Shown here: piece after piece, positions 42,081 to 50,718 of the stretch
How positions within the stretch are numbered: position 1 is the first letter of the stretch
Layout of the letters: the number at the start of each line of letters is the position of its first letter
From: Streptomyces fumigatiscleroticus
Lineage (GTDB): Bacteria; Actinomycetota; Actinomycetes; Streptomycetales; Streptomycetaceae
Length of the DNA: 64,000 bases
Assembly: GCF_014647975.1 (NCBI RefSeq)
Contig: NZ_BMQF01000012.1
Coordinates: forward strand, 186,001-250,000
Reading direction: 5' to 3'
The notes under the pieces: generated by a model
What the model was told of the DNA's origin: nothing
Databases searched by the model: none
Seen by the model: the letters and a program-made list of their open reading frames with translations, nothing else
Translations under genes and position numbers: made by a program

Positions 42081-42225
42081 ACGGCTCCGGACCGACGTTA
42101 CGTGGCAGTGTCCCGCACGTCCAGCCTGCCGAAACGACGGACCGTGGACCGCCGACGGCGCTCGACCCCTCACGGGCGTACGTCCACCTCACGGACGGTG
42201 AACGGGTGGTGCGCGGGTGGGAGAC

Positions 42226-43830
42226 TCACACGGAGACGCGGGACTCCACGGCGTCCCGAGGCGCAGGCACCCCCGCAGCCGGAACTCCCTCGCACTGCAT
42301 CACCCGCGGCAACCGCAACGCCATCACCGCCCCCAGCAGCAACAGCCCCGCACTCACCAGCAGCGTCACATGCAGCCCGTGCACGAACGCGTCCCTCGCC
42401 GCGGACCGCAGGGCGAGCCCGGCGGACCCGCCGAGCCGCCCGGCGACCTCGTAGGCCTCGCCCAGCGAGTGCCCCGCCGCCTCCGACGCCGGCGCCGGCA
42501 CCCCCGGCACGCCGGCGAGGCCCGGCGCGTACGCCGCGTTCATCACGCTGCCCAGCAGGGCGATGCCGATGCCCGCGCCCAGTTGGTACGACGTCTCACC
42601 GATCGCCGCCGCCCCGCCGGAGTGCTCCTGCGGCGCCTCGCTCAGCATCGACTCGTAGGCCCCGAAGAGGGTCGTCTCCAGGCCGAGGCCGAGCAGCACG
42701 AACCCGCTCAGCAGCAGCGGGAGGTTGTCGGCCGGGCCCATCGCCGTCAGCGTCACCACCGCGGCCGCCGTCAGGCAGAACCCGCCGCACACCATCCGCC
42801 GGGGCCCGAACCGGCGCAGCAGCCGCGCCCCGGCCAGCCCGGCCGCCATCGCGGCGAACGTCAGCGGCAGCAGCCGCAGTCCGGTGCCGAGCGGGGACAG
42901 TCCCAGCACCAGTTGCAGGTACTGCGCCGCCATCAGCTCCAGGCCGACCAGCGCGAGCATCGCCAGCACGATGCAGCCCACGGAGACGCTGAACGCCGGC
43001 CGGGCGAACAGCCGCAGGTCCACCAGCGGATGCGCACGGCGCCGCTGCCGTCGTACGAACCCGGTCAGCAGGGCGGCGCCGGCCAGCAGCGGCAGCAGGG
43101 TGGCCACACTGCCCGCGGGCTCCCCGCCGCCGAGGCGTTTGACGCCCAGCACCACCCCGAACAGTCCGGCCGCCGCCATCAGCGCGCCCACCACGTCCCA
43201 GGGGCCGTCGCGGTCCCCCTTCGACTCGGGCAGCAGCAGCCGGCCCACCGGCAGGCTCACCAGCATCAGCGGGATGTTGACGAGAAAGACCGACCCCCAC
43301 CAGAAGTGCTCCAGCAGAAAGCCGCCGAGCAGCGGCCCGACCGCCGCGCCCACCGCCGCCACGGCGCTCCATATGCCGATCGCCAGGGCCCGCTCGCGCC
43401 GGTCCGGGAAGACCTGCCGCAGGATCGACAGGGTCGCGGGCATGATCATCGCGCCGCCGACGCCGAGCAGCGCCCGGGCGGCTATCAGTACCTGCGCGCT
43501 GTCCGCGAGGGCCGCCAGGGCGGAGGCGACGCCGAACAGGCCGTACCCGAGGAGCAGGACGCGTCTGCGGCCCACCCGGTCGCCGAGCGTGCCGAACAGG
43601 ATCAGCAGCGAGGCGCAGACCAAGGGGTAGGCGTCGACGATCCACAGCAGTTCCACCGCGCCGGGCCTGAGGTCCTCCGTGACGGCGGGGACCGCCACGT
43701 GCAGCACGGTGGCGTCGACGGCGACCAGCAGCAGGCTGACGCAGAGGACGACGAGGACGACCCAGCGGTCGGCACCGGGCCCGGCCGCCCGACGGCGCAG
43801 TGCGACGGCGGCCGTGGTCGTCCCGGACAT
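42226..43830 (-). CDS. MFS multidrug exporter (DHA2/EmrB-QacA type)
   Basis: 534-residue proton-driven exporter with about 14 membrane helices. Motif A is LFGTLGDRVGRRRVLLLGYG between helices 2 and 3; the first helix carries VVLCVSLLLVAVDATVLHVA with the acidic residue typical of the DHA2 group; motif C-like GAAVGPLLGG lies in helix 5. ATG at 43830 has GGGAGGT upstream, although the frame stays open far beyond it. No dedicated regulator is adjacent, but the leader holds several hairpins and a 16-bp palindrome. The drug is unknown. Confidence 0.92.
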   Translation of the reverse strand: MSGTTTAAVALRRRAAGPGADRWVVLVVLCVSLLLVAVDATVLHVAVPAVTEDLRPGAVELLWIVDAYPLVCASLLILFGTLGDRVGRRRVLLLGYGLFGVASALAALADSAQVLIAARALLGVGGAMIMPATLSILRQVFPDRRERALAIGIWSAVAAVGAAVGPLLGGFLLEHFWWGSVFLVNIPLMLVSLPVGRLLLPESKGDRDGPWDVVGALMAAAGLFGVVLGVKRLGGGEPAGSVATLLPLLAGAALLTGFVRRQRRRAHPLVDLRLFARPAFSVSVGCIVLAMLALVGLELMAAQYLQLVLGLSPLGTGLRLLPLTFAAMAAGLAGARLLRRFGPRRMVCGGFCLTAAAVVTLTAMGPADNLPLLLSGFVLLGLGLETTLFGAYESMLSEAPQEHSGGAAAIGETSYQLGAGIGIALLGSVMNAAYAPGLAGVPGVPAPASEAAGHSLGEAYEVAGRLGGSAGLALRSAARDAFVHGLHVTLLVSAGLLLLGAVMALRLPRVMQCEGVPAAGVPAPRDAVESRVSV

Positions 43831-43868
43831 GCAGGTACCTCCCAGATGTTCCCTCGGCTTCGGCGGGC

Positions 43869-43919
43869 TCACGGGGTGGGGACTCCCCGTGACGTCGGCC
43901 TGGGGAGCGGTGGCTCCCC
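43869..43919 (-). promoter_or_regulatory. Two leader hairpins before the MFS gene
   Basis: TCACGGGG/CCCCGTGA (43869-43892) and GGGGAGC/GCTCCCC (43902-43919) are perfect stems 39-89 bp before the MFS start. They could attenuate transcription or shield the leader. Confidence 0.4.
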
Positions 43920-43965
43920 GGCCCGCGCAGCGAAGCGAGTGGCTCGTCAGCGTACGCGAGTTCAC

Positions 43966-43981
43966 GCCACGGTCACGTGGC
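43966..43981. promoter_or_regulatory. Palindrome in the MFS/mannosyltransferase gap
   Basis: GCCACG-GTCA-CGTGGC, perfect 6-bp arms, in the divergent promoter region; a candidate operator. Confidence 0.4.
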
Positions 43982-44088
43982 GGACCTCTCACAGGTGCGG
44001 GATACCCATGTGGTGTACGCCACTCCCCTTTTCCGGCCGACGGCCCCGGCGGAGCGGCGGGTGGCGCGGGCCGCCGATAATCGAGCCC

Positions 44089-45348
44089 GTGATCGATCAT
44101 GCGACGCGCGGGACCGTGGTCCGGACCGCTCTGCGGCGGGCCGCCCCGGCGCTGCTCGGCTTCGCGGCCGTACGCGCCCTGGGCCTGCTCGTGCTGGTCC
44201 TGTGGAGCGCCGCGCGCGGCAGGAGCGCGTACACCCTGCTCACCGCCCGCTGGGACGCGCTCTGGTACACCCGGGTCGCGGAGCTGGGCTATGGCTACGA
44301 AGTGCGCCTGCCGGACGGCGACGTGCACTCGAATCTCGCCTTCTTCCCGCTGCTGCCCTGGCTGGAGCGGCTCGGCGCGGCGGTGGGCCCGCTGTCGTAC
44401 GCCGACGCCGGATTCGTGGTGAGCCTGCTCGCCTCGCTCGCGGCGGCCTGGGGGATCTTCGCGGTGGCGGACCACGTGTACGGCCGGCGGGCGGGCGTCC
44501 TCGCCGTGCTGCTGTGGGCCGTTGTGCCGGTCGGGATCGTGCAGTCGATGGCATACAGCGAGTCGCTGTTCACGGCGCTGGCGGCCTGGTCGCTGTACAC
44601 GGTCCTCACCGGCCGCTGGATCACGGCGGGCGTGCTCGCCTCGCTGGCCGGCCTGACCCGTCCCGTCGGGCTGGCCGTGGTGGCGGCGGTGTGGGCGGCC
44701 GGCGTCGTGCCATTCGTGCGAAGCCGGAGCACCGCCGCCGCGCACGGCGCTCCCGGCAGCGAACGCGCCCCCGGCCCGGCCGGCGTCCGTCCCGTTCGGC
44801 GCCAACCGGCGCCGGACGGCGCTCACCGCGACCGGCACGCTCCCGGCGCCGGTGCGCGGCGCGTCCTCGGCATGCTGATCGCGCCCCTCGGCGCGGCCGG
44901 TTATGTCCTCTGGGTCGGCCACCGCACCGGCAAGGGCCCGCTCGGCTACCTCGACGTCCAGGCCGGCTGGCGCAACGGCTTCGACGGCGGCCGGGCCTTC
45001 GCCCGCTTCACCGCCGAGAAGTTCACGTCGTTCCCGTCGGCCCTGGCGGGCGTCGGGCTGATCGCCGGGGTCGGCCTGCTGGTGTGGCTGTACCTGGTCT
45101 GCGTGCGGCAGCGCCAGCCGCTCCCGCTGCTGGTCCACGCGGGCGTCGTCACCGCGCTCGCGCTGTGCGCGTCGAGCTACTTCGGCTCGAAACCGCGCCT
45201 GTTGCTGCCCGCCTTCCCGCTGCTGCTGCCCCTCGCCCTGGCCCTGGCCCGGCTGCGTCCGCGCACGTCAGTGCTGGTGGTGGGGGGTGTCGCGGTGGTC
45301 TCGGCCGTGTACGGGGCGTTCTGGCTGAACGGCTCCGGTCCGCCGTGA
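44089..45348 (+). CDS. PIG-V-like membrane mannosyltransferase
   Basis: 419-residue integral membrane glycosyltransferase of the GT-C fold with about ten helices. The first extracytoplasmic loop has ARWDALWYTRVAELGYGY, the acidic motif typical of actinobacterial PIG-V/mannosyltransferase-like proteins that use polyprenyl-phosphate sugars. An arginine- and alanine-rich loop (about 205-255) is poorly conserved filler. Hydrophobic residues run to the C-terminus, ending in FWLNGSGPP. GTG at 44089 has no ribosome-binding site but GATAAT lies seven bases upstream, suggesting a leaderless mRNA. Acceptor unknown. Confidence 0.82.
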   Translation: MIDHATRGTVVRTALRRAAPALLGFAAVRALGLLVLVLWSAARGRSAYTLLTARWDALWYTRVAELGYGYEVRLPDGDVHSNLAFFPLLPWLERLGAAVGPLSYADAGFVVSLLASLAAAWGIFAVADHVYGRRAGVLAVLLWAVVPVGIVQSMAYSESLFTALAAWSLYTVLTGRWITAGVLASLAGLTRPVGLAVVAAVWAAGVVPFVRSRSTAAAHGAPGSERAPGPAGVRPVRRQPAPDGAHRDRHAPGAGARRVLGMLIAPLGAAGYVLWVGHRTGKGPLGYLDVQAGWRNGFDGGRAFARFTAEKFTSFPSALAGVGLIAGVGLLVWLYLVCVRQRQPLPLLVHAGVVTALALCASSYFGSKPRLLLPAFPLLLPLALALARLRPRTSVLVVGGVAVVSAVYGAFWLNGSGPP

Positions 45349-45585
45349 CCGGCCCGGCCGGCCGATGAGCGGCCGGATAATTCCACCCCAGCTTTCGGTG
45401 AACCAATTGAAAAGCGCGATAAAACCTCCACCTAGAATGATCAAAGGAATTGCAGGGGGCGGACGGCACGGTTTGCGGAATCCCGCGAAATAACCCCGCC
45501 GTTGAGAGGAATCCCACATCACATCGTCATCACAAAGCCTCTGAATCGACCGGGATCAGACCTCACTCGCTGTAACGTCGATTGG

Positions 45586-46608
45586 GTGCGTACCGAACGG
45601 AACCTCACCCGTCTGGACCGGGTGTTCGCGAGGCTGGACCGTGAGCCGGAACGACCGGCTCATCTCGATGTGCCGAAGATGAGCCGGCACCGGATGGTCC
45701 TGTTCGCCTCGACCCTGGCCTTCTATCTCGCGATCGTGTGGGCCGTGGTGATCACCTCGTGGCTGGTCCGGCTCGACTGGCAGGTCATGTTCTTCCGGCC
45801 GTACCAGCAGTGGTCGGAGATCCACGCGTTCGTCGACTACTACGTGGTGCTCGGGCAGCGCGGCCCGACGGCCGTGATGGTCGCGGCCTGGCTGGGCTGG
45901 CGCTCGTGGCGGCAGCACACGCTGCGGCCGCTGCTCGCCCTCGGTGTCTCCCTGCTGCTGCTGAACGCCACCGTCGGTGCCGCCAAGTACGGCATGGGCC
46001 GGCTCGGACCGCACTACGCCACCATGATCGGCTCCAACGAGATGGGCCTGGGCGGCGATATATTTCCCAGCGGCCACACCGCCAACGCCGTGGTGACCTG
46101 GGGCATCCTGGCCTATCTGGCCTCCACCCCGAGGGCCCGGCGCTATCTGTCCGCGCTCTCCGCGGTGACCTCGCTCGGCGTCGGGATGGCCACCGTCTAT
46201 CTCGGTACGCACTGGCTGAGCGATGTGCTGCTGGGCTGGACCGCGGGCCTGCTGATCCTGCTGGCACTGCCCTGGTTCGAGCCGCTGATCAGCAGCGCCG
46301 AGACCTGGATCCTCGATCTGCGCGAGCGCTGGAGCGCCCGCCGCGGCCGTACCCGTACGGCGCCGGCCGCCACCCCGGTCCCCACGCCGGTGGTGCTCAA
46401 GCCGCGCGCCTCCGACCGGGGGGACGCCCCGGCGCGCGAGCCCGTCTCGGCGGCCCGTTCCCGGGCGCCCCTGCACCTGGCCCCGGGCCCGCACACCGTC
46501 CGCTCGGAGCGCTCGCCGGTCACCCCGGCCGGCAGCCGCCGTCCCCCGCACGCCGACCGTCTGCCGCGCAACCCGTCCTCCTCGGCCCGCCCCCTCACGG
46601 GCGGCTGA
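45586..46608 (+). CDS. PAP2-superfamily membrane phosphatase
   Basis: 340 residues with six helices (from about residue 38). The phosphatase motifs are KYGMGRLGPHYAT (motif 1, variant), FPSGHTANAV (motif 2, catalytic His) and YLGTHWLSDVLLG (motif 3, His and Asp kept; the usual Arg is not in place). Such enzymes remove phosphate from lipids, for example undecaprenyl pyrophosphate or phosphatidic acid. The C-terminal 90 residues are a Pro/Arg-rich cytoplasmic tail. GTG at 45586 is taken because TAACGT lies seven bases upstream (leaderless); the open frame reaches back to 45502 without a site. A terminator follows. Confidence 0.87.
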   Translation: MRTERNLTRLDRVFARLDREPERPAHLDVPKMSRHRMVLFASTLAFYLAIVWAVVITSWLVRLDWQVMFFRPYQQWSEIHAFVDYYVVLGQRGPTAVMVAAWLGWRSWRQHTLRPLLALGVSLLLLNATVGAAKYGMGRLGPHYATMIGSNEMGLGGDIFPSGHTANAVVTWGILAYLASTPRARRYLSALSAVTSLGVGMATVYLGTHWLSDVLLGWTAGLLILLALPWFEPLISSAETWILDLRERWSARRGRTRTAPAATPVPTPVVLKPRASDRGDAPAREPVSAARSRAPLHLAPGPHTVRSERSPVTPAGSRRPPHADRLPRNPSSSARPLTGG

Positions 46609-46657
46609 CGCTCCGGCGGCGCCGCGGGCCCGGTACGCACGGAGGCCCCGCACCACG

Positions 46658-46693
46658 ACGGCCCCGGTTCCCTCTTCAGGGAGCCGGGGCCGT
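46658..46693. terminator. Two-way terminator
   Basis: A 16-bp stem with one G-T pair and the loop CTTC (46658-46673, 46678-46693), between the convergent PAP2 and I78 genes. Confidence 0.8.
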
Positions 46694-46703
46694 CACCGCG
46701 TGT

Positions 46704-46919
46704 TCAGCCCTTCCAGGCCCGCGTCACCCGGCCGTCGCGCACCTCGAAATTGAGCCGCCCCACGCGGTACTCCATGGTGATGACCGTTCCCGGCGGCAGC
46801 GACCGCACGGTCGACCAACCGCGCTCCCGCGCGAGGCGTTCGGCCGCCTCGCGGGCGAGGCCGACATAGGTGTCCGGGCTGTCCTGGGGTTCGGCCGGGG
46901 GCCTCGGAATCGGTGCCAT
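46704..46919 (-). CDS. I78-family peptidase inhibitor
   Basis: 71-residue protein of the potato-inhibitor-like I78 family. The diagnostic part is the second half: REAAERLARERGWSTVRSLP, GTVITMEYRVGRLNFEV and the end RDGRVTRAWKG. These small proteins bind serine proteases such as subtilisins or chymotrypsin-like enzymes. No signal peptide is seen, so it may protect cytoplasmic proteins from self-made proteases like the two S1 enzymes 9-12 kb away. ATG at 46919 has no ribosome-binding site but TAGCGT lies six bases upstream, so the mRNA should be leaderless. Confidence 0.82.
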   Translation of the reverse strand: MAPIPRPPAEPQDSPDTYVGLAREAAERLARERGWSTVRSLPPGTVITMEYRVGRLNFEVRDGRVTRAWKG

Positions 46920-46931
46920 GACGCCACGCTA

Positions 46932-47347
46932 AGCCCTGGCCGACGGCCGGGGAAGCCGGGAGCGGAAACACAGAGCACTCACAACTCTCCTGTCACACTT
47001 CTGTCACAAGATCCCGACGCCCCGTTTCGGCTGAACTTCGTCACCCGGAAGGGGGGTTGGATACGCCTTCCGCGGGTATTCGGACAGAATTCGTGTGTGT
47101 CGGCGCCGTTCCTGTGAATAGTCCGGCGGAAAGACCGCCCGGCATGCTCGCCGACTTCATTTCACGTTCCACCGGCGCCGGGAGCAAAACGCCCGCACAG
47201 CACCGGAATTACCGCCTTCGGCCGCGCGATCCCCGTACGCCCCCTGTCGGGATCCACCGCGCCGCGCGCATCATGGCGTGAGCCCGCGGACACGCGACGC
47301 GGGCGGCGGCGGACCCGGAACGCGGCAGGCGAAGGGGCGAGCGGGCG
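46932..47347. other. Intergenic region upstream of ctaD, with an 11-bp direct repeat
   Basis: About 415 bp with no supported gene (a frame at 47057-47281 has no start signal or known product). At 46990-47011 the sequence CTGTCACA is repeated with an 11-bp period, like PhoP-type direct-repeat units. The region is more AT-rich than its surroundings at 47040-47220 and likely holds the ctaD promoter and a long leader. Confidence 0.45.
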
Positions 47348-49039
47348 ATGGGCACTCAGACCGTACAGGCGACGGCACGGCCCGTGCGGGGCCGGCGGAG
47401 CGGACGGCTGGTGGTCGACTGGCTGACCACCACGGACCACAAGAAGATCGGTCACCTGTACCTGATCACGTCGTTCCTCTTCTTCCTGATCGCCGGTGTG
47501 ATGGCCCTGCTGATGCGCGCCGAGCTGGCCCGGCCCGGACTTCAGATCGTGGACAGCCAGCAGTTCAACCAGCTGTTCACCATGCACGGCACCATCATGC
47601 TGCTGCTGTTCGCGACCCCCAGCTTCGCCGGCTTCGCCAACGAGCTGATGCCGCTCCAGATAGGCGCCCCCGACGTCGCCTTCCCACGGCTGAACATGCT
47701 CTCCTACTGGCTCTTCCTGTTCGGCGGGCTGATCGTGCTCGGCTCGCTGCTGGTGCCGTCCGGACCGGCCGCCTTCGGCTGGTTCGCCTACGCGCCGCTC
47801 AACGACTCGTCGCACTCCCCCGGCGTCGGGCCCGACCTGTGGATCATGGGGCTGGCGCTCTCCGGCTTCGGCACGATCCTCGGCGCGGTCAACTTCCTCA
47901 CCACCATCATCGGGATGCGCGCACCCGGCATGACGATGTTCCGGATGCCGATCTTCGTCTGGAACACGCTGTTCACGTCGATCCTGATCCTGCTGGCCTT
48001 CCCGGTGCTCGCGGCGGCGCTGCTGGTGCTGGAGGCGGACCGGCGGCTGGGTTCGCAGGTCTTCGACGCGGCCAACGGCGGGGCGATCCTGTGGCAGCAC
48101 CTGTTCTGGTTCTTCGGCCATCCCGAGGTGTACATCATCGCGCTGCCGTTCTTCGGCATCATCACCGAGATCATCCCGGTCTTCAGCCGCAAGCCGATCT
48201 TCGGTTATCTCACGCTGGTCGGCGCGACGATGGCCATCACCGGTCTGTCGGTGGTCGTGTGGGCGCACCACATGTTCGTCACGGGCGCGGTGCTGCTGCC
48301 GTTCTTCTCCTTCATGAGCTTCCTGATCGCGGTGCCGACCGGTGTGAAGTTCTTCAACTGGACCGGCACCATGCTGAGGGGCTCGATCTCCTTCGAGACG
48401 CCGATGCTGTGGGCGACCGGCTTCCTGGTGTCGTTCCTGTTCGGCGGGCTGACCGGAGTGATCCTGGCGTCGCCGCCGCTGGACTTCCACGTCAGCGACA
48501 CCTACTTCGTGGTGGCCCACTTCCACTACGTCGTCTTCGGCACCGTCGTGTTCGCGACCTTCGCCGGCTTCTACTTCTGGTGGCCGAAGTTCACCGGCAG
48601 GATGCTCGACGAACGGCTCGGCAAGATCCAGTTCTGGACGCTGTTCACCGGCTTCCACACCACCTTCCTGGTCCAGCACTGGCTGGGCGCGGAGGGCATG
48701 CCCCGCCGGTACGCCGACTATCTGGCCGCCGACGGCTTCACCGCGCTCAACACCCTCTCCACCGTCGGCGCCTTCCTGCTGGGCCTGTCGACCCTGCCCT
48801 TCCTCTACAACGTCTGGAAGACCGCCAAGTACGGCGAGAAGGTCGAGGTCGACGACCCCTGGGGCTTCGGCCGCTCCCTGGAGTGGGCCACCTCCTGCCC
48901 GCCGCCCCGGCACAACTTCACGACGCTGCCCCGGATCCGCTCCGAGTCACCGGCGTTCGACCTGCGGTACCCGCAGTACGCGGCGCAGATCCCGCAGCCC
49001 GAGCCAGAGAGCGAGCAAGCCGGTCGCGAGCCGACCTGA
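47348..49039 (+). CDS. ctaD: Cytochrome c oxidase subunit I, orphan copy
   Basis: Heme-copper oxidase subunit I (aa3 type), 563 residues, 12 helices. Metal ligands are present: heme a His in FTMHGTIMLLL, CuB His and the cross-linked Tyr in GHPEVYIIALPF, the His pair in WAHHMF, and the two heme His in VAHFHYVVFG. The proton-path Asp/Asn region NELMPLQIGAPDVAFPRLN is intact, so the protein looks functional. No subunit II, III, IV or qcr genes adjoin it, so it is probably a second copy that exchanges with the main one. ATG at 47348 follows GGGGCGAGCGGGCG. Its last 122 bases overlap the end of the WYL gene on the other strand. Confidence 0.95.
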   Translation: MGTQTVQATARPVRGRRSGRLVVDWLTTTDHKKIGHLYLITSFLFFLIAGVMALLMRAELARPGLQIVDSQQFNQLFTMHGTIMLLLFATPSFAGFANELMPLQIGAPDVAFPRLNMLSYWLFLFGGLIVLGSLLVPSGPAAFGWFAYAPLNDSSHSPGVGPDLWIMGLALSGFGTILGAVNFLTTIIGMRAPGMTMFRMPIFVWNTLFTSILILLAFPVLAAALLVLEADRRLGSQVFDAANGGAILWQHLFWFFGHPEVYIIALPFFGIITEIIPVFSRKPIFGYLTLVGATMAITGLSVVVWAHHMFVTGAVLLPFFSFMSFLIAVPTGVKFFNWTGTMLRGSISFETPMLWATGFLVSFLFGGLTGVILASPPLDFHVSDTYFVVAHFHYVVFGTVVFATFAGFYFWWPKFTGRMLDERLGKIQFWTLFTGFHTTFLVQHWLGAEGMPRRYADYLAADGFTALNTLSTVGAFLLGLSTLPFLYNVWKTAKYGEKVEVDDPWGFGRSLEWATSCPPPRHNFTTLPRIRSESPAFDLRYPQYAAQIPQPEPESEQAGREPT

Positions 49040-49958
49040 TCGCCTCGGTCAGCCCCTCCGGCTCCAGCACCTCGAACTCGAAGCCGGTCATCATCACATG
49101 GACGGCCATGACGTCCAGGCTGGCCGCCCCGGCCCGCAGCACACAGCTATCCTCGCCCTCCGCCTCCAGCACCCCGGCCGAGGGCGAGATCCGCTCGGCG
49201 GCCCGTGCCAGCGGCACCAGCAGCCGGACCGCGGCCTCGGTGGCGTACGCGCCCACGGAGACGCCCCGGGAGACATAGGCGGCCAGGTCCTCGGCGGGCG
49301 GCTCGCGCGGCACGAAGCGCGGGCCGTGCGGCGGCCTCGGCGTGAGGCGGTCCACGCGGAAGGTGCGCCAGCCGCACCGGTCCAGGTCCCAGGCGACCAG
49401 ATACCAGCACCGTTCGGAGCAGACCAGACGGTGCGGTTCCACGGTACGGCGGCTGGGGGTGCCGTCGTGTCCGCGGTACTCGAAGCGCAGCCGCTCGGCG
49501 TCCCGGCACAGATGGGCGAGCTCGGTCAGCAGCGCCGGGTCGACCGCGGAGGCGCCCGGGCCGCGCAGCATCGGCACGGTGTAGGCGTTGAGGGCGCTCA
49601 CCCGGCGGCGCAGCCGGTCCGGCAGCACCTGCTCCAGCTTGGCCAGGGCCCGTACGGAGGTCTCGCCGATGCCCTCGACGCCCTGCCCGGCGGCCGTGCG
49701 CAGCCCGACGGCCACGGCGACGGCCTCGTCGTCGTCCAGCAGCAGCGGCGGCAGTTCGGCCCCCGCGCCCAGCTGGTAGCCGCCGCCCGTGCCGGGGCTG
49801 GCGTTGACGGGGTAGCCCAGCTCGCGCAGCCGCTCCACGTCCCGGCGCACGGTGCGCGGGGAGACACCGAGGCGCTCGGCCAGATCGGTGCCGGACCACT
49901 CGCGGTGGGCCTGGAGCAGGGAGAGCAGGCGCAGCAGTCGTGCCGAGGTCTCGAGCAT
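48918..49958 (-). CDS. WYL-domain transcriptional regulator
   Basis: 346 residues: an N-terminal DeoR-like winged helix (SGTDLAERLGVSPRTVRRDV, residues 22-41) and a WYL sensor domain (about 145-225; CSERCWYLVAWDLDRCGWRTFRVDR carries it, in part ERCWYLVAWDLDRCGWRTF) with a C-terminal WCX part. WYL domains sense nucleic acid or small ligands. ATG at 49958 has no ribosome-binding site but CAGACT six bases upstream. A perfect palindrome lies at 49980-49998. The last 40 codons, Arg/Ser/Gly-rich, overlap the 3' end of ctaD and are probably not part of the folded domain. Confidence 0.9.
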   Translation of the reverse strand: MLETSARLLRLLSLLQAHREWSGTDLAERLGVSPRTVRRDVERLRELGYPVNASPGTGGGYQLGAGAELPPLLLDDDEAVAVAVGLRTAAGQGVEGIGETSVRALAKLEQVLPDRLRRRVSALNAYTVPMLRGPGASAVDPALLTELAHLCRDAERLRFEYRGHDGTPSRRTVEPHRLVCSERCWYLVAWDLDRCGWRTFRVDRLTPRPPHGPRFVPREPPAEDLAAYVSRGVSVGAYATEAAVRLLVPLARAAERISPSAGVLEAEGEDSCVLRAGAASLDVMAVHVMMTGFEFEVLEPEGLTEAIRSARDRLARSLARAAGSAPRTAGTAGRTPVTRSGSGAAS

Positions 49959-49979
49959 GGCCCGAGTCTGCCAGCACCC

Positions 49980-49998
49980 GCGGACAGCGGCTGTCCGC
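49980..49998. promoter_or_regulatory. Palindrome upstream of the WYL gene
   Basis: GCGGACAG-CGG-CTGTCCGC, perfect 8-bp arms, 22 bp before the start; a likely autoregulatory operator. Confidence 0.5.
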
Positions 49999-50029
49999 GA
50001 GTCCCGGACGCCGGTCCTCGACGCCGAGA

Positions 50030-50059
50030 GCCCCGTCCGGCCGGACGACCGGACGGGGC
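50030..50059 (-). terminator. Terminator after the Rpf-like gene
   Basis: Perfect 11-bp stem GCCCCGTCCGG / CCGGACGGGGC (50030-50040, 50049-50059) with an 8-nt loop, 27 bp past the stop. Confidence 0.7.
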
Positions 50060-50085
50060 CCCGTGTCCCGGGCAAGGGGGGCGGC

Positions 50086-50718
50086 TCAGAGCTCGAGGCG
50101 CTGCCCGGGCACGATCGCGTCGGGATCACCGCCGATGGCAGCCCTGTTGGCGGCGTAGACGTGCTGCCAGGTGGTCCCGTGCCGAGCGGCGATGGCGCTC
50201 AGCGTGTCGCCCGCGCGGACGGTGTAGTCGCCGCGGGACGAGCCGCGGCCGGTGTGGGCCGCCCCACGGGACGGTGCCTTGTACTGCTTCGCCGGCGAGG
50301 CCGCCTTCGGGCCGGCCGACGCTCCGGAGACGGCGGGCGCGCTCCCGTAGGCGCCGGCCTTCGAGGAGCAGACCGGCCACGCGCCCCAGCCCTGGGCGCG
50401 CTGGACCCTGGTGGCGACGGCGATCTGCTGGGATTTGCTGGCCTGGTGCGCGGAGGCCGCGTAGGCCGTGCCGCCGTACGCGCGCCAGGTGGAGGCGGAG
50501 AACTGAAGGCCGCCGTAGTAGCCGTTGCCGGTGCTGATGTGCCAGTCGCCGCCGCTCTCGCACTGGGCGATGCGGTCCCACACTCCGCCGTCCGCAGCCG
50601 CGGCGTTGCCGGTCGCGGCGAGCAGTCCCAGGGGCGCGAGCAGTGCCGCCCCGGCGAGGACCGCCGTCGTACGGTTCCTACGAGCGTTGTCGCGAGTGGT
50701 ATCGGCACATTCGGACAT
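50086..50718 (-). CDS. Rpf-like transglycosylase with LysM domain
   Basis: Secreted peptidoglycan hydrolase of 210 residues. A signal peptide (to about residue 43) precedes an Rpf/transglycosylase-like domain (44-120; WDRIAQCESGGDWHISTGNG with the catalytic Glu, YYGGLQFSASTWRAYGG), a linker, and a C-terminal LysM domain (162-210; YTVRAGDTLSAIAARHGTTW). Resuscitation-promoting factors of this type cleave wall glycan and help spores leave dormancy. ATG at 50718 has GAGAGGG upstream; the frame stays open for a further 67 codons, but these lack a site. A long GC-rich leader precedes it. Confidence 0.92.
   Translation of the reverse strand: MSECADTTRDNARRNRTTAVLAGAALLAPLGLLAATGNAAAADGGVWDRIAQCESGGDWHISTGNGYYGGLQFSASTWRAYGGTAYAASAHQASKSQQIAVATRVQRAQGWGAWPVCSSKAGAYGSAPAVSGASAGPKAASPAKQYKAPSRGAAHTGRGSSRGDYTVRAGDTLSAIAARHGTTWQHVYAANRAAIGGDPDAIVPGQRLEL

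Noticed and set aside
42226..45138. 970-codon minus-strand frame apparently fusing a long N-terminal domain to the MFS exporter
   Set aside because: The upstream two-fifths is antisense to the mannosyltransferase gene; the exporter has its own start and ribosome-binding site at 43830.
47057..47281. 74-codon frame before ctaD
   Set aside because: No ribosome-binding site and no recognisable product; lies in the likely promoter and leader of ctaD.
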